NCBI GenBank assembly: GCA_001655205.1
Contig: LPNZ01008289.1
Location: 1-45,857, forward strand
DNA length: 45,857 bases
Direction: 5' to 3'
Origin: Lenisia limosa
Taxonomy: Eukaryota > Breviatea
The notes beneath the pieces are model-generated. The model was given only the letters and a program-made list of their open reading frames with translations, had not been told where the DNA came from and made no database searches. Shown piece after piece: positions 20,677 to 33,527 of this stretch. The position numbers and the translations under genes were made by a program. Every line of letters starts with the position of its first letter. Positions within the stretch are counted from its first letter, which is position 1.

Positions 20677-23600
20677 ATGAACCCTAATTTCAACTATTAT
20701 TCCCAACCTCAGCATCACAATGGCTACGCATATTCGGCTACTCAGTCTTTCCCAGGCCAGTATTATCCACAACAAGGGATGTATGCCCCTCAGCCCAACC
20801 TAATTTCCTCCAATCTTGACTCTCATCATGATGGACAATTACAGCAGGGCTACGTCTCCCCTGCACATGCTGCTGGTCAACACGCAGCAAGAAGATCCAA
20901 CTTGAACCCTTCCTCTCCAGCATTCTGTAAGCTTTGTTGTAGATGGGAATCTTTTAATGACAGCCCTATGGATGTGTTGGTGGGCTTTTTATAGTACTTT
21001 ACGCTAGCTCTGTTGTTTCGTTCTTGAAAAATGGGGCGTCATGGGCTGTCATCATATATAGCTTACATTTCCTTCTCAGAATCGTTTCACTCAATCAATG
21101 TTTGTTTGGAGTTCCAGCACTAATTCAATCAACAATAAACCATCCAGATCAAAGACAGCAACCTCCTGTTGAGACTACGAGCACTCCCCACCACAAGGGA
21201 AGGTCTCACCACAAGAAGCAACAGCCGAGACAGTCTTACACAAGGTCTTTGGGGTGCATTTTAACGAAGCCAAAACCTTTCCTCCACCTGCCCTGTTCAA
21301 GAGGTCAAAACCGACTAAACTTGAGGATTATTGATATTTTTTTTGTGCTGCTTCGCTCAGTTGCTTTTGTGCTTCTGACACTCAAGACCTTCACTCTCTT
21401 CGAATTCCGAGGCAGAAGCTAGTTTCAGACAACAGCAGGCTCTCCAACACCAGCAGAAGCTCTATCAACAACAGGTTTGCTTGGGCTGCATTGACAGGAA
21501 GATAGTGATGGTGATAAGACTGACCGTAGTGACTATTTTACATAACGGAACATATTTACATATTTTTCCGAAGTGTTTTATCCCCCCCCCCCNNNNNNNN
21601 NNNNNNNNNNNNNNNNNNNNNNNNNNNNNNNNNNNNNNNNNNNNNNNNNNNNNNNNNNNNNNNNNNNNNNNNNNNNNNNNNNGACAAGAGAATGAGAGAC
21701 ATGAGAACCTGAGGAAGCAGGAAGCGCTACAAGAAGAAAGGCGGGAGATGGAAAGAATCAAACAGCAAGATGAGCTGGTATGTTGTTAGTGTCATTCGAG
21801 TCCAAGCCACATGTTGTTTTCTTCTGACATTTTAGGAAAAGAAGAAACAGCTTGAACTTGAGAACCAAAGAAGAACGCGAATGTGAGTGCTTACTTTTGG
21901 AATGAATGGAACTGTCACTTTGAATATTCTCACAACGCAGTGATCAATATCGTCAAACTCGCAAGGTCGATTCACAAAAGGTGGGAGGGAGCATTTTCCA
22001 TTCTGGCTACTCAGAGTTTTACAGTAAATAATATACAATTTGCATAGTAATTATAATATATCATATGATATGATATACTATAATTTAATAGTTACTATCT
22101 TATTATGCATAAATAGGTTGTGGGTTTCTCTTTAGTGATAATATAGTACAACGCATCTTCCTTTCTCTTTGATCTGATTTTCTGACATAGAACCATTTTT
22201 GGTTTACGCAGTGACATTCAGGTTTCGGAGGCTCGTGAAGCTGCTAAAATGGCCCAAAAAGAAAACAAACAACAGAAGAAGGTCTACACTGTGGAGGCAT
22301 CAAACTGCCTGTCACCCACTCATAGGAGCTTCGTTTTGATCACCTTTGAAGAGGTATACAACGATATCATTAAATCTTGTATTCTCTATACCTTGGTTTG
22401 ACCGGATAGGCCGGTCTTGATGTTATTCGTCAGAAGTCCTACGTCAAAAATGACACTCTCTTCGTCGCCTTTTCATCACCCCATGTGAGCCTTTTCAGTT
22501 TGGTTGAAAGGAGGGGTGTGTGACTGAATACGAGGTTTTGCGTTACCAAGTTTTTGAATTGACCGCCAAGCATGCTGAAACCGCTGTCGCCTTCGAATCC
22601 CTCATTTATGACGGGGCGGAAATGCTTCTCAAACCGTTTAAGAAGGAGGAGGAGGTAGGCTGACTTTTAGCTATGATTTCTGAATCAACTTATCCATTCT
22701 GCTGTTCTCAACCCGTGCAGATGGTGAGACCGAATCCGAACCGAACCGCTTCTCTTGTCCTGAAGAACTTCCCCACTGAAAGCCGGGCTGACGTCACTAC
22801 TTTCCTTGTTGAGGGGTGTTAGTACATTTCGGACGAGAAAAGGAACCGTTCAATTGCACTTCTTGGTTTAACACGATAGGCTTGTGCTCCTCCCGCTTCC
22901 TTCTCACTGCATGGTGAGGGCTCAGACTTCCACGGCATGGTGTTTGTCAAGTATCCCCACCAACAGGCTGCGGCCGCGGCATACAAGGTGGAGGCTGGCT
23001 ATGGGTCTCTCTAATGGTCAGGGTTGGCAGAATCTCACTCCCCCCCCCCCCNNNNNNNNNNNNNNNNNNNNNNNNNNNNNNNNNNNNNNNNNNNNNNNNN
23101 NNNNNNNNNNNNNNNNNNNNNNNNNNNNNNNNNNNNNNNNNNNNNNTGTCCGCGTGGAGTACAGAAAGGCTCCCAACTCAAAACACCAATGTAAGGCAAT
23201 GTGCTGCTTATTGCATATTGCAAGCCTTCAAATCCTTATACCAGATGTTTAGCCAAAACTAAGGGGTGTTCTTATTTCCCATTTACGCTGCAGATTATGA
23301 GCCCCTTGACGAAACTTGTCTGCAGATGTATGAAGATATGAAGGCATTTGCCTTATCAAACGACACTGAAGCTGTAGGAGGTTTACCTGGTCCGGATCTG
23401 TAGTTGGGGGTTTAACTGGTCCTGATCTGTGGTTGCTTCTTTTTTACTTGCTGATCTTCAGCCACTACCTGTTTTGACGTTTTAGGACGCATTAGAGGGG
23501 CTGTCAACAGCAGTGCGCTATGAGCAGCATTTAATGGCTGAATCCTTGGGTTTATGCCATGACGCTGCAAAAGGCTGCACTACCCATTACGTCAAAATCA

Positions 23601-23949
23601 GTGTTGGCTAACATCTGTACAGTCTTTCCAAACCAAAATTTTGTTCTGNNNNNNNNNNGCCAAAAGGTAAGTAATTGGCCTCCTTGTTATTGATATGGAC
23701 TGGACCAGCAGTTGACACTCCACTTTTCTAAAATTTTGTTCTTTTTTTATATCCTACTTAGGGGGTAAGAGTTTTTACCCTTCGGGGCCTTTGTGTTCGT
23801 TTTCTACTGCGCACGTCAGACAAATGACCCCCCCCCCTCCAGAACCGNNNNNNNNNNNNNNNNNNNNNNNNNNNNNNNNNNNNNNNNNNNNNNNNNNNNN
23901 NNNNNNNCAGCCCCTCGGCCCTGACGGCGGAGGTGGAGGGGGGTCTTGA
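20677..23949 (+). CDS. RNA-binding protein with RRM and R3H domains and a Gln/Tyr-rich N-terminus
   Basis: The product is probably a cytoplasmic mRNA-binding protein. The N-terminus is low-complexity, Gln/Tyr/His/Pro-rich (opens MNPNFNYYSQPQHHNG, exon 20677-20925). A Gln-rich, then charged coiled-coil region follows, with FRQQQALQHQQKLYQQQ near 21425 and NLRKQEALQEERREMERIKQ near 21700. The RRM is visible as RTASLVLKNFPTESRADVTT (about 22745-22800), GMVFVKYPHQQAAAAAYKV (about 22935-22990) and VRVEYRKAP (about 23150). An R3H-like domain follows, from LDETCLQMYEDMKAFALSND to MAESLGLCHDAAKG (about 23300-23580). It carries the family's LGL-H core but lacks the usual Arg before that His. The C-terminus is Gly-rich, PLGPDGGGGGGS, with TGA at 23947-23949. 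Gaps at 21593-21682, 23052-23146, 23649-23658 and 23848-23907 remove some exon sequence. RRM plus R3H occurs in fungal Cip2-like regulators, but orthology is not shown. Confidence 0.8.
23380..23436. repeat. 29-base imperfect tandem duplication
   Basis: Copies read gtttacctggtccggatctg and gtttaactggtcctgatctg, each followed by tagttg or tggttg. They lie between the two exons that encode the R3H-like domain. Confidence 0.8.
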
Positions 23950-24263
23950 AATTGGAAATATATTGCTTCTTTATTGTGGGTTTGCTATTTTCGTTTTATA
24001 AGCCCGTATAACCCCCCCCCCCTTTTCCAGATGCTTTCCGCTCAAGATGTGCGTTTTCTAGAATAGAGGAGTGAACAGCCCATATCCGTGCTCCGTTTTA
24101 TTTTATGGTTTGTTAATTGTAATAGTGGTTTTCTTAAATGTTTCCTCTTCAACACATTTCTTAGTTCTTACAATGTATCTTCTGACATCATTGGACCCTA
24201 CAACTGTACATTCCACATTATAATCCTTGCGTAACAACGTCCCTTCAATTCATAGTTATGGAC
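23950..24263. other. Spacer between convergent genes
   Basis: About 310 AT-rich bases containing an ungapped run of ten C near 24011-24022. I see no gene here. Confidence 0.6.
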
Positions 24264-27200
24264 CTATCTTCTCCGTTTGGTATCAATACACTTGGTTACT
24301 TTGCTGCTGTCGTTCTCCTTCTCAATTGCAATTTGTCTGTCGGACTGAAGGGTGAAACCAATATTATGGATACTCCCAATGTGGCAAATGTGCCCCCCCC
24401 CCCCTNNNNNNNNNNNNNNNNNNNNNNNNNNNNNNNNNNNNNNNNNNNNNNNNNNNNNNNNNNNNNNNNNNNNNNNNNNNNNNNNNNNNNNNNNNNNNNN
24501 NNNNNCAGTCTTATACCAGACCCCCACATGGGCTTGGAAGTGGCGCTGGTGCGAAATGGCGATGACCTGAGCCCGGGGGAAATACCTGAAGATAATAAGG
24601 GAAAATGAACTCAAAAGAACAGGCTTTGGGGCTCAGACTTTTCGCCTACTTTGGGACCAGTTTGCCGACCTCCGAGGCGAAGTACTCGTCCAAAGCTGCA
24701 TCACTTATGGGTGAGCGAGAAAGAGCGTCATTCTTACCATTCATCCAAAATGTATAGCGGCAAATGATCAGAGGCCTTGGCAAGAGCAAATAAGTAGCAC
24801 TGGCCAGCAAGCGTGCGCTGTCCACCGCTTAATGGTAAGTAATGCAATAGAGGCTCATTCATTATGCATGTGAGAAATATAATGAAAATGAATCTCACCT
24901 TAATTCTTGTAAACTGTCCTTCCAGCCTTTTGGGAGATATTCTGGCCTTTTCTGTTGTTTCTTTTTTGCTTGTGGCTCTTCATATTCTTCATCGTCTTCT
25001 TCTGACATTTGTGCTGTAACGTAAACAGAAATACGCTGTAGCCTTGGTGGCATTTCAACTCACCTGCGTTATTGTCGTTTTCATTTTGGTCCTGCAGCTT
25101 GCCTTGGCCCATTGTGTTACGGAAGATAATCTACGGTGTTAGCAACAATTGAAGCAAGACTCCCACCCATCAAAATACCTTTATCCCATCTTCGATTACA
25201 CCTGAAGGGTTGATCTTAACGAGGTCCACTTCTTTCGAAGGAACAAGCTGGACAAATAAGGCTGCGATTGAAGCTTATGACCTACAGAATGGTACATTTC
25301 AGAGAAGTCTCTCCGAACGTTTTGGAATGTGAGCTCATTGGCAGCTTTGACACAGTCCCTGGTAAGTCAATCGGGTTGTGATTGGCTCTCAAAACTGGTA
25401 AATGCAACCTGAAGCATCTCACCTTGACTGGTCAATGCCTTCCTTTAACAACTCCATGGAAACTTCCAATGTTGTGAACTGGACAGCGTTAACTCACAAA
25501 TCAGTCCAACCATATCCGTGTACTTCTTTGCTTGCAGAATGCGGTTCTCAAGGTCAGTGGTGTCGATCGTAACTCCTGAAGTCTTTTTCTTGGCTGCTGA
25601 TAATTCGGCAACCAGCTTTTGCTGCTTCAACTGCAAAGTCAATTCTTAAAATGCATATTGGATGTTGTTGTGAAACCATCAATACTTTCGCTAACTTTTG
25701 CTTGGTGCTTCGGGGCGTCATCAGGATGCTTGCTGCAGAACTCCTCAACGACTATTTGGGCTCTTCCAATGGCCACGGACCGATGACGTCTGCAGAATAG
25801 CTTGTACTCGTCTTTTGCCGTTTCAATCTGGAGTTGTTACAATTAACAACCAACAATTGTATCCTCCTACCAATGGGAGCAATTCTTGGGCTTGCTTCTC
25901 AAGAGATTTGGTGTTAGTATCTTTCAACTCCTACATGCCCTTTAGTACATTTGAAACAGTTGTTCACCTGTTGTAAGTCTTGCGCTGATTGTAATGACTT
26001 TTGAATAGTTTCTTCTAACGCTTTCACAAGGTCTCTGGCGTCTCTCTCGTTTCCTATCAATAAGCGGCTCTTGAACAGTGTCAAACCTTCCATTTCCTTG
26101 TGGTCTTCCTCAGCTTTTTCAAGGGCTGCCTCCAAGTCTTGCAAACTGACTGTCTCTCCTGAAATGTAAATTGGCATGGAGTAAAAGAAACTCTCTCCTA
26201 TGCATAGTATATGATATGATATTAAGAAAATATATCATAAGATATATGTATCATACCGACTTATTCACATATGATATTCGCTCTGTTCATATTCATCAAC
26301 GCCCCACTTTCATCGTCATTATCCTCATTCAACGCATCTTGTAGAGTGTCCAGCTGTCTGAAGGATAATAAGAAACTGTCGAAACGGGGGCCCAGCTTTA
26401 CCCGATCCTAATCCTACTCTTTAGATGCGTTCAATGTGGCTTCGAATTTCTCTGAGTTGATTGTGGCCTCTTTGAACTTCTTCTGTGTCACTTTGAGCTC
26501 CTTCTCGGCATTTTTGAAGCGTTTCTGCCAACGTCATTACCGCTCTCAACAGCAATTTGTTTACAAACCTCGGCCTCTTTGTGAATACTTCTGAAGTCTA
26601 TTTTGCCCTCTTCAAGGGACTAAGGAAGTGAAGCCCTTGTGGTAACTCAAACGAATAGCCTTCATGAATCTTTCAAACCTTCAGCTGCTCAATTTCAGAA
26701 TTGCTCTCTTGAATTTGGTTCTTAAGCTGCCGCAGTTCCTCAGCCAATGCCTTGAAGTGTGAAAAATGAGATCAGTGACGCGTCTCGTTACCACTCACAT
26801 ACCTGACCCTTGTTGATACTTGCCAGTTCAGTGTTGACAGCAACTGTTAATTCGTTTTTCATTTTTGATAAAGTACGGCGACAATCATTCTAAATTGTAA
26901 GAATAACATGAAAATACTATGAACGGTATAGTACATATCATATTAGTATGATCTGATATCACCACCCACAGATTGTTCAATTTCAGAGTGCAAGACTTTC
27001 AAGTCGTTTATCTTGAACTGTGTTTGATTATGGCCGCTTTGCGTCGTGTGAAATGCGGTTTGAAAGGACTACATCATTATTTCCCTCGCAAGACTCAGTC
27101 CAACTTGTCTGTCAATGGACTTTTGAATAATATTCTTTGTCACTTGATATCCACCAGTCACTGACGAACCTTAACTGTTATCAATCTGTTGTTTTTATTC

Positions 27201-30200
27201 TTCAGGAAACAAGTTTCAGAACCTACTCCTATGCAACCTTCCTGCAAGGGTAACCGCGCTGAGGTCGGGGAACTTGCGGACCACTTCAGCTGCAGTGCGG
27301 TCGTTACTCACAACAATATGATTTGAAATGGCAAGCTATTCAGGTTAGTCAACAGGTGGCTGTACATATGTAATAACTGTGTGGTCGCATTTCACAAGAT
27401 CCATCAAAAGAAAAACGTCATTTGGTAAAATCTGCTTGGCTTTGTTCATGGATCTGACCTGAACTGTCAAAACAGAAAACGGTGTCATAACTGCAACCCA
27501 ACTAACAATATCCTTATTTGCCTTCATTCTGTCAACACTCCAGATTCTAAGCCTTCTCTTCTGTCCGGTTGTTTTAATAACATGCATTCCTGCCTGAGTG
27601 GTAGTTGTGACGACCACCTTCACTGTTAAAGATAGAAGATTATAATTTTCTAAACTCTCCCGTAACAGTCATAACCCCATACTCTTGAGCTTGGTTTGAG
27701 GCAAATGTTGATGGCCGTAGAAAACCTCTGTTCAAGACCCAAGTCCGTGAAACGAATTACTTCAAACACCTGACCTGCAGTTGTAATATTTGTTTAGTTG
27801 CCAAAATACATAACTTTCAGAAGCAAGTCCCTATGACTACATAAACCTACCAATTATTTCATTTCCATACTTCTTCCGTGGTTGGGTCAGGTTGATTGTT
27901 TCTCTTTTAATATCAGCATCAACAGCTTCTATCTACATCTGTAAAGTCGATTAGGTTCAAACTTTGGATTTCAAGCTCTCCATTTGGTCTTCAAACTGGT
28001 TTCTCTCGCGCTGCAGCACCGAAATCTGTTCTGACACATTTAAATCTGTTTCTGCGGTGCACTTCATTTCTGAAAATATAAACACAAACAAATATGCCCC
28101 ACTGTCAACTTTCACTTGAATCTCTTCAATTTGACGCTTAAGCGTTTGCTGTCGATTCTGTGATCTGATTTTGAGAGAGAAAAGAATGTGATTGAAAACA
28201 GCTTCTCATATGATTATGAATAACTTACTTCATTATAGCCTGTTTAGAGTTCAGTTCTTTTGTTTTAAAAGTGGTCATTTTGGCCTTCATAAGTTGTTGA
28301 GCGGCAATGGTTTTTTTAATTTGGGCCTATTAAATAAGAAACATATGGTAAATGAAAACGAACATTGATTTGCGAACTATCAGACTGTTCAACAAGAGAA
28401 GTCATTGCATCACTGAATAATAAATAACACAGGACTCAAGACTAAGACAAACCGCTTATTTTTGAAGTTTTCAGCCGCCGTAAGCTGAGCGGACCTTGTT
28501 TCATCGACAGTGCTCCTATGATGAATAAATAAAAATGTTTAACCATTTCCACTAGTGAAATGATCATATGACCGACTTTCGAGTGAAAGTTAAAGAAGAT
28601 AATACGATGGTTTATCCCGAGTGTATCAATTGAGACATGTCCGTCAACAACAGTAGAGATGAGGTAACATATCACTACATGGAAAATGATAGTTCACACA
28701 TGTGAAAATGACCCAAAAGTGATATGATATATCGCAATGACAGTCTACCCCCCTTCATCAGGCTTACGAGGCATGGTCCAAATTGACTGAGTGCGACTCA
28801 ATTATTAACTCCAGTTCCCGAATTTCTTTAGTGATAGTCTGAAGAAGATATGTTAATACTCTCGAAATGAAGTCCGGTATCCTACCGCCTTTCTGGACCT
28901 GGAATCTTGTCGTTTTGTGATTGAGTGTTTGAGCGAGGTTTGTGCAACAGCAACTTCCTCGTTACTCTGCCGAAGTTCATTCTTTCGGGCTTCAAGCTGA
29001 ATATTTGCCTAAGAAATTAAGTAATGATTACATGGGGTAATAATATAAACTGTCCACAGGTTAAAAGTTCAAAGGCAACCTACTTGGGAGAAGTCCTGCT
29101 TTGCCTTTTCCAAAACAGCATTAGCCCCACAGAGGTTATCCTGAAGCTCAGTTCGTCTCTCCTATACACACCAAATAAGAACGTAAACAGTTGGCAAAAT
29201 CAATGAACAGAAATTTACCTTCTTGTTTTGGATTGTCTTCAGTTTATCAGTCCTTTTTTTGAGCAAGTCTTCGATTGCAGAATGCTTCTGTACCATTTCT
29301 TGACTTTCCACGTACTCGCTAATTTGAAGTACATCTCTCTCCAAATCTGACATTCTGAAATAATATTAGTTTTCTAACTACACACTTTTCCATTGCTGAA
29401 ATAATTTTCTTTTCCCTTTCAATTCTCTTTTCAAAGACTTTGAGTTTCTTCTTGACATCAGGAGCATGTTTAGCCCACTGCAACAATTGGAGTGAACTAT
29501 GCAAATGAGTACAGAACCGGTCTTCTGGACATACCTTGACTTGGCACTGTCATTGAAGTCTGTTGTTTGAGCGGCACTGCACACCATTGCTAAACTGGTC
29601 AAAAGACATCAATCTTGGAACCAACACGCTCCTTAGATAATTGACCTTACCGGCTAATTCAGTAGGTTCTTTGCTTGCGATTAAAATAACACTGTTTTGT
29701 TGAATCACAAAAGACCCCAAGTCTGATAAATGAAGATTTTTGAGGAGACTTCTGATTTGGACTTGAGTTTTGAGCCTGCCATTGACTTGGTGCTACAATA
29801 ATAAACACAAGTCTGAGTAATGAATGTTTTTTCTTCTTGTGCATGACATATTGATTTAAAAATAACCTTTGAACACTTCCTTTCAATACCTTCACAATTG
29901 GAGGTCCCTTTTCAGGTAAAGTGACTCTGGCTGAAATGACGTGAGTCTCTGGGGACTGGGTCTACAGAGTCAAAGTTACCTAAGAGTGCATCTGGTACAG
30001 TGTGAATATACAGTGACCGGAGTTAGTCCCGATTTGCAATGATTTCAGGAAAATACATACATTGGTCAAGACTTATCCCGGCCACTGTACATGTTACATG
30101 TACATATCATCTATACATTTCCCTTTTTGGAATAGTTCCTTACAATCGTGTTGAATGAGTCCACTTCTAAGGAAACCAAAGCCGATTTTCCTGGCGCTGC

Positions 30201-30627
30201 CCCAACCTAAACTATGAAAAATGTTTTCAGAGAGTAGAAATAGCAACCCGCTAGTACCCACTTTGTGAACAAGATCTCTTGCTCCAGAACATCTATAAAA
30301 AGTGAAGCTAAGAGACTTTCCTTTGACAAATTATCTTTCTCAAGGGATCATTTGTTCAAATACAAGAGAAGAGGAGACTGATACTTGTCCATCACCTTAA
30401 TTTTCTTGGGTCCTGGGTGAGGCAAAATTGGATGGCGTCAAGAATGTTACTCTTTCCTGCACTGTTCCGCCCTTTATCGTTATTAAAGAAAACAAGCAAT
30501 TAATCCAAAAAGTGTCCTTCCTACCAGTGACAACGTTGAAGCCCTTGCCAAAAGAAACGACATGGTTTCCCCCGAAAGACTTAAAGTTCTCAAGAGTGAG
30601 TGTCTTGACTTGGACCTTCGTCGCCAT
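24264..30627 (-). CDS. SMC-family chromosome ATPase, divergent
   Basis: SMC proteins are long coiled-coil ATPases that shape and hold chromosomes. The start codon (30625-30627) opens MATKVQVK and leads to LENFKSFGGNHVV. An intron then splits Walker A, which reads GRNSAGKSNILDAIQF once joined (about 30440). Downstream are VGAAPGKSALVSLEVDSFNT (about 30165-30215) and the Q-loop region FVIQQNSVILIASKEPTE (about 29660-29710). Long coiled coil fills about 28000-29600. A hinge-like region, AKQILPNDVFLLMDLVK and AVTLAG, lies at about 27240-27620, followed by the return coil (about 25000-26900). The signature motif is LSGGQRTLAGQCYLFALAK with Walker B LPLYILDE (about 24740-24835). DAALDEYFASEVGKL (about 24670-24712) and AQVIAISHQRHFQAHVGVW (about 24525-24580) follow. 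The stop at 24264 lies beyond a gap (24406-24505) and is tentative. LSGGQ suggests the SMC2/SMC3 side, but other motifs diverge, so no paralogue is assigned. Confidence 0.88.
30011..30087. mobile_element. 77-base mariner-like miniature element
   Basis: The ends are inverted: CAGTGACCGG at the left and CCGGCCACTG at the right, with looser complementarity continuing inward. TA dinucleotides flank both ends (30009-30010 and 30088-30089), as expected for Tc1/mariner-type insertion. There is no coding capacity. It lies in an intron near the 5' end of the SMC gene. Confidence 0.65.
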
Positions 30628-31074
30628 TGACACTGATTTACTGACTTATCAGACTTTTCTACTTCTTTGGTTCACAGACTTAAATTTGAGCAAGCAGGTT
30701 CAGGGCACTGTGTGAGGTGGATGGGCAAAGCCTGTTACGTGATTGATTCCACCGAATATAAGAATATGCTTGTTGTGCAAACTTTTTTCAAGCCAACACA
30801 GTCCCTAGGTGTGATCCCCCAGAAGAGCTCTTCAGATGGTGTCTGTCACATTTCTTATTTCGTAATTTTTTGCTCTGCCTCTCCTTTTGCCCTTTTGCTG
30901 CCTTTCGAGTGCCTTTCTCTTGCCCAACTCTTGCCTCTCTCTCTGCCTGCTGGTGTTTCTCCCTGGTGGTGGCAGCGTGGGTGGTCTTATTAATTTTAAA
31001 AAACCTTACGTCTCCCTCCCTCATTTTTTTATCCCTGTTCCTTGTACTTCTGGATCTGGTCACTGACGCTCAAA
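30628..31074. promoter_or_regulatory. Divergent spacer between SMC and MOCS3 genes
   Basis: The 447 bases separate two head-to-head start codons. The half near MOCS3 (about 30865-30960) is strongly pyrimidine-rich on the plus strand, with repeated ctct, tgcc and ttgcc units. No convincing coding exon is seen. Confidence 0.5.
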
Positions 31075-33527
31075 ATGAGTCAACTTAACAAGGAAGAAAT
31101 TAGTATGCCCCATTATTTCTGCCTTCTTTTATTGACTCCTTCAGGCTACTTCTCGCGTCACCTTCTCCTCCCGGAAGTGGGCACGAAGGGGCAACTCGCG
31201 CTCAGGAACTCCTCTGTTCTTGTGGTTGGTTTGCAAAGATAAGCGATGGAAGAATACACTATTATTATGGTTTCAGAAGTATGTTGACTATCAAATATTT
31301 CACTCTCCTTCTGCCTGGATGAACTATCACATGATTTACTTCCAAGATTGGAGCTGGAGGACTTGGATCTGCCTGTATTATGCATTTGGCTGGGAGTGGT
31401 TTTGGATCCATGACCATCATTGATTATGACGTTGTTGAGAGATCAAATCTCCATCGACAGGTGTGGGACAGGTTCAATACAGCCAATGTATGGAACAGAA
31501 ATGACCACCTTTGTTCTTCAATGTTATTACACTTCAATGTGCTCCCAGCTCCTTGAGAAAACTTCCATCATTTCCTAAATTTCATAGGTTATCCACAACA
31601 TTAACACAGTTGGGATGTCGAAGGCAAGGTCGGCAGCATCAGCAGCCACTTTACTCTGTCCATTGGTCAAGGTACGAAACATACTGTTTGTTTAACCACT
31701 ATGGTTGAACCAAAATGCCAAACATACCGACTTTGAGTAACAATATGTATCTGTATATTTCTGTATCAACCCCTTTTGTCCGGGCAGTCTACTTTTCCTT
31801 TTGGGATTTTCAGGTGGACGCTGTTGAGGATCCTTTTACTCCGGAGAACTCTTCTGAGCTTGTTTCAAAGTGGGTCAATGTCGATTTGATTCCCTTCTCT
31901 TTTTTTGTTCTTTCTTTTATATTTTCAGACATACGCTGGTCGTAGATTGTACTGATAATATTTCCACGCGATATTTGATTAGTGACGCGTGTGTTCGAGC
32001 TAACAAACCTCTCAGTACGGGAATATTTCATGAATATTTCATAGCATTCAGAGGTGCTCATTTTTTAGTTTCCGGATCTGCTCTCAAACTGCAAGGACAA
32101 ATTTCTGGTGAGCCTATAAAGTATAAGCAAAATGTTCAAAACAAGTCCCGTTGTGATAAAGCTTCATTGCAGTTCAATGTCTCATTGCCACAAACCGAGA
32201 TAACCCCTAGTGTACAACCACAACGGCAGCCCTTGTTTCAGATGTCTGCACCCTAAGGTTGGCTTCAAAACTACTCGCTTCATTTCACAATTTATTGGAG
32301 TACTAAATGAAGGGTTTTTTTATTGACCTTAAATTATGTTGAATTTTTTGTGTAAGGAGTACCGCCCCCCCCCCNNNNNNNNNNNNNNNNNNNNNNNNNN
32401 NNNNNNNNNNNNNNNNNNNNNNNNNNNNNNNNNNNNNNNNNNNNNNNNNNNNNNNNNNNNNNNNNNNNNNNNNNNNNNNNNNNNNNNNNNNNNNNNNNNN
32501 NNNNNNNNNNNNNNNNNNNTGAAGCAACCAAGGTCATTTTAGGCCTCGAAACTTTAGCCGGAAAGATAATGTCTTTTAACGCCAAAAACTCGAGTTTTCG
32601 AACATTCAAACTACGAAGCCGGCAAGTATGGAACATCAATGTGTAGCTGCAAAATATATCAATAATGCAATCAGATATTCACTCTTGTCAACTTAAAAAA
32701 GAAAAGAATCCTGCTAACGCCTTAGGAAAGTTGTCGGGCATGTGGGCAAAATGGACCTCTTGACCCCGTGTACGAGAACTATGTTGCGTTCTGTGGATCA
32801 ACTTTTGACGAAGATAACCACTCATCCAGTCTTACCCTGGATATGCAGTTCCAGATAACCCCTTTACAGGTTTGCTACATCACAATTTATTTGAGATTCA
32901 ATACTTACGATTTTGTGCTGTAAAAGTGCATGTATGTATACTACATAAGAATGAGAACCAAGTGAGTTATTCAGACTGTTGAGTCTAAAAAGCAACATTC
33001 AATTCACGGTTAATCTGTGCTCGTTTTGTGTTATTTTTTAAAACAATAACGTAATGTATTATATGGCTGCAGATTGCCGAGCTCAACCCCAGCACTTATT
33101 TATTTGTGGACGTTCGGGAAGATATTCAGAGGCAAATCTGCAAGCTTAACTCGGATCTTCGTGGGGGGTCAGATTATTTGGGAGGTTACTGGTTATTTCA
33201 GCTAACGTTTTAGATTTCCCTCTATCAATATTAGAAGAAAAAAAAAGTGAACTTGTGGAAGCCCTTTCGAATAAAATACGTAGGTAGTAAATGTTTCAAA
33301 TGTGGTGCTTTCATTTATTTGAGCAACAATCTTATATGCCATTTTCTCAGCGATTTTCTACTGCCGGCGAGGTATAGACTCGTCCAACGCAGTGAGTCTC
33401 GTGAAGGACTTACTACCCAACGCGAGAGTGGGTGTCTTTTCTTTGATTGTCTGATTCAACGATTTAGAATCTTCAAGGAGGGCTAACTTCATGGGCAAAG
33501 GTTCATCCTGATTTCCCTATTTATTAA
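31075..33527 (+). CDS. MOCS3: MOCS3/UBA4 adenylyltransferase and sulfurtransferase
   Basis: This E1-like enzyme adenylates and thiocarboxylates URM1 (for tRNA thiolation) and, in many eukaryotes, MOCS2A (for molybdopterin). Exon 1 [10 protein letters not shown] joins to [20 protein letters not shown]. The nucleotide-binding motif is [20 protein letters not shown] followed by [15 protein letters not shown] (about 31345-31460). Further exons give [20 protein letters not shown] (about 31930-31990) and [13 protein letters not shown] (about 32068-32107). The zinc-binding Cys pairs appear as PCFRCLHPK (about 32230-32255) and [13 protein letters not shown] (about 32730-32765). The C-terminal rhodanese domain reads [19 protein letters not shown] (about 33080-33135), active-site loop [14 protein letters not shown] (about 33360-33400) and [18 protein letters not shown], with TAA at 33525-33527. 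A 145-base gap (32375-32519) lies between the two Cys pairs, so part of the E1 domain is not seen. Confidence 0.95.

Noticed and set aside
24258-24608. Plus-strand ORF with a hydrophobic start (MDLSSPFGINTLGYFAAVVLLL)
   Set aside because: It is antisense to SMC C-terminal exons, which carry recognisable family motifs, and it spans a gap. Treated as a shadow.
30667-31088. Plus-strand ORFs in the SMC/MOCS3 spacer
   Set aside because: Composition is dominated by a pyrimidine-rich tract (Leu/Ser/Phe/Cys runs) with no homology or splice support. More likely promoter or leader.
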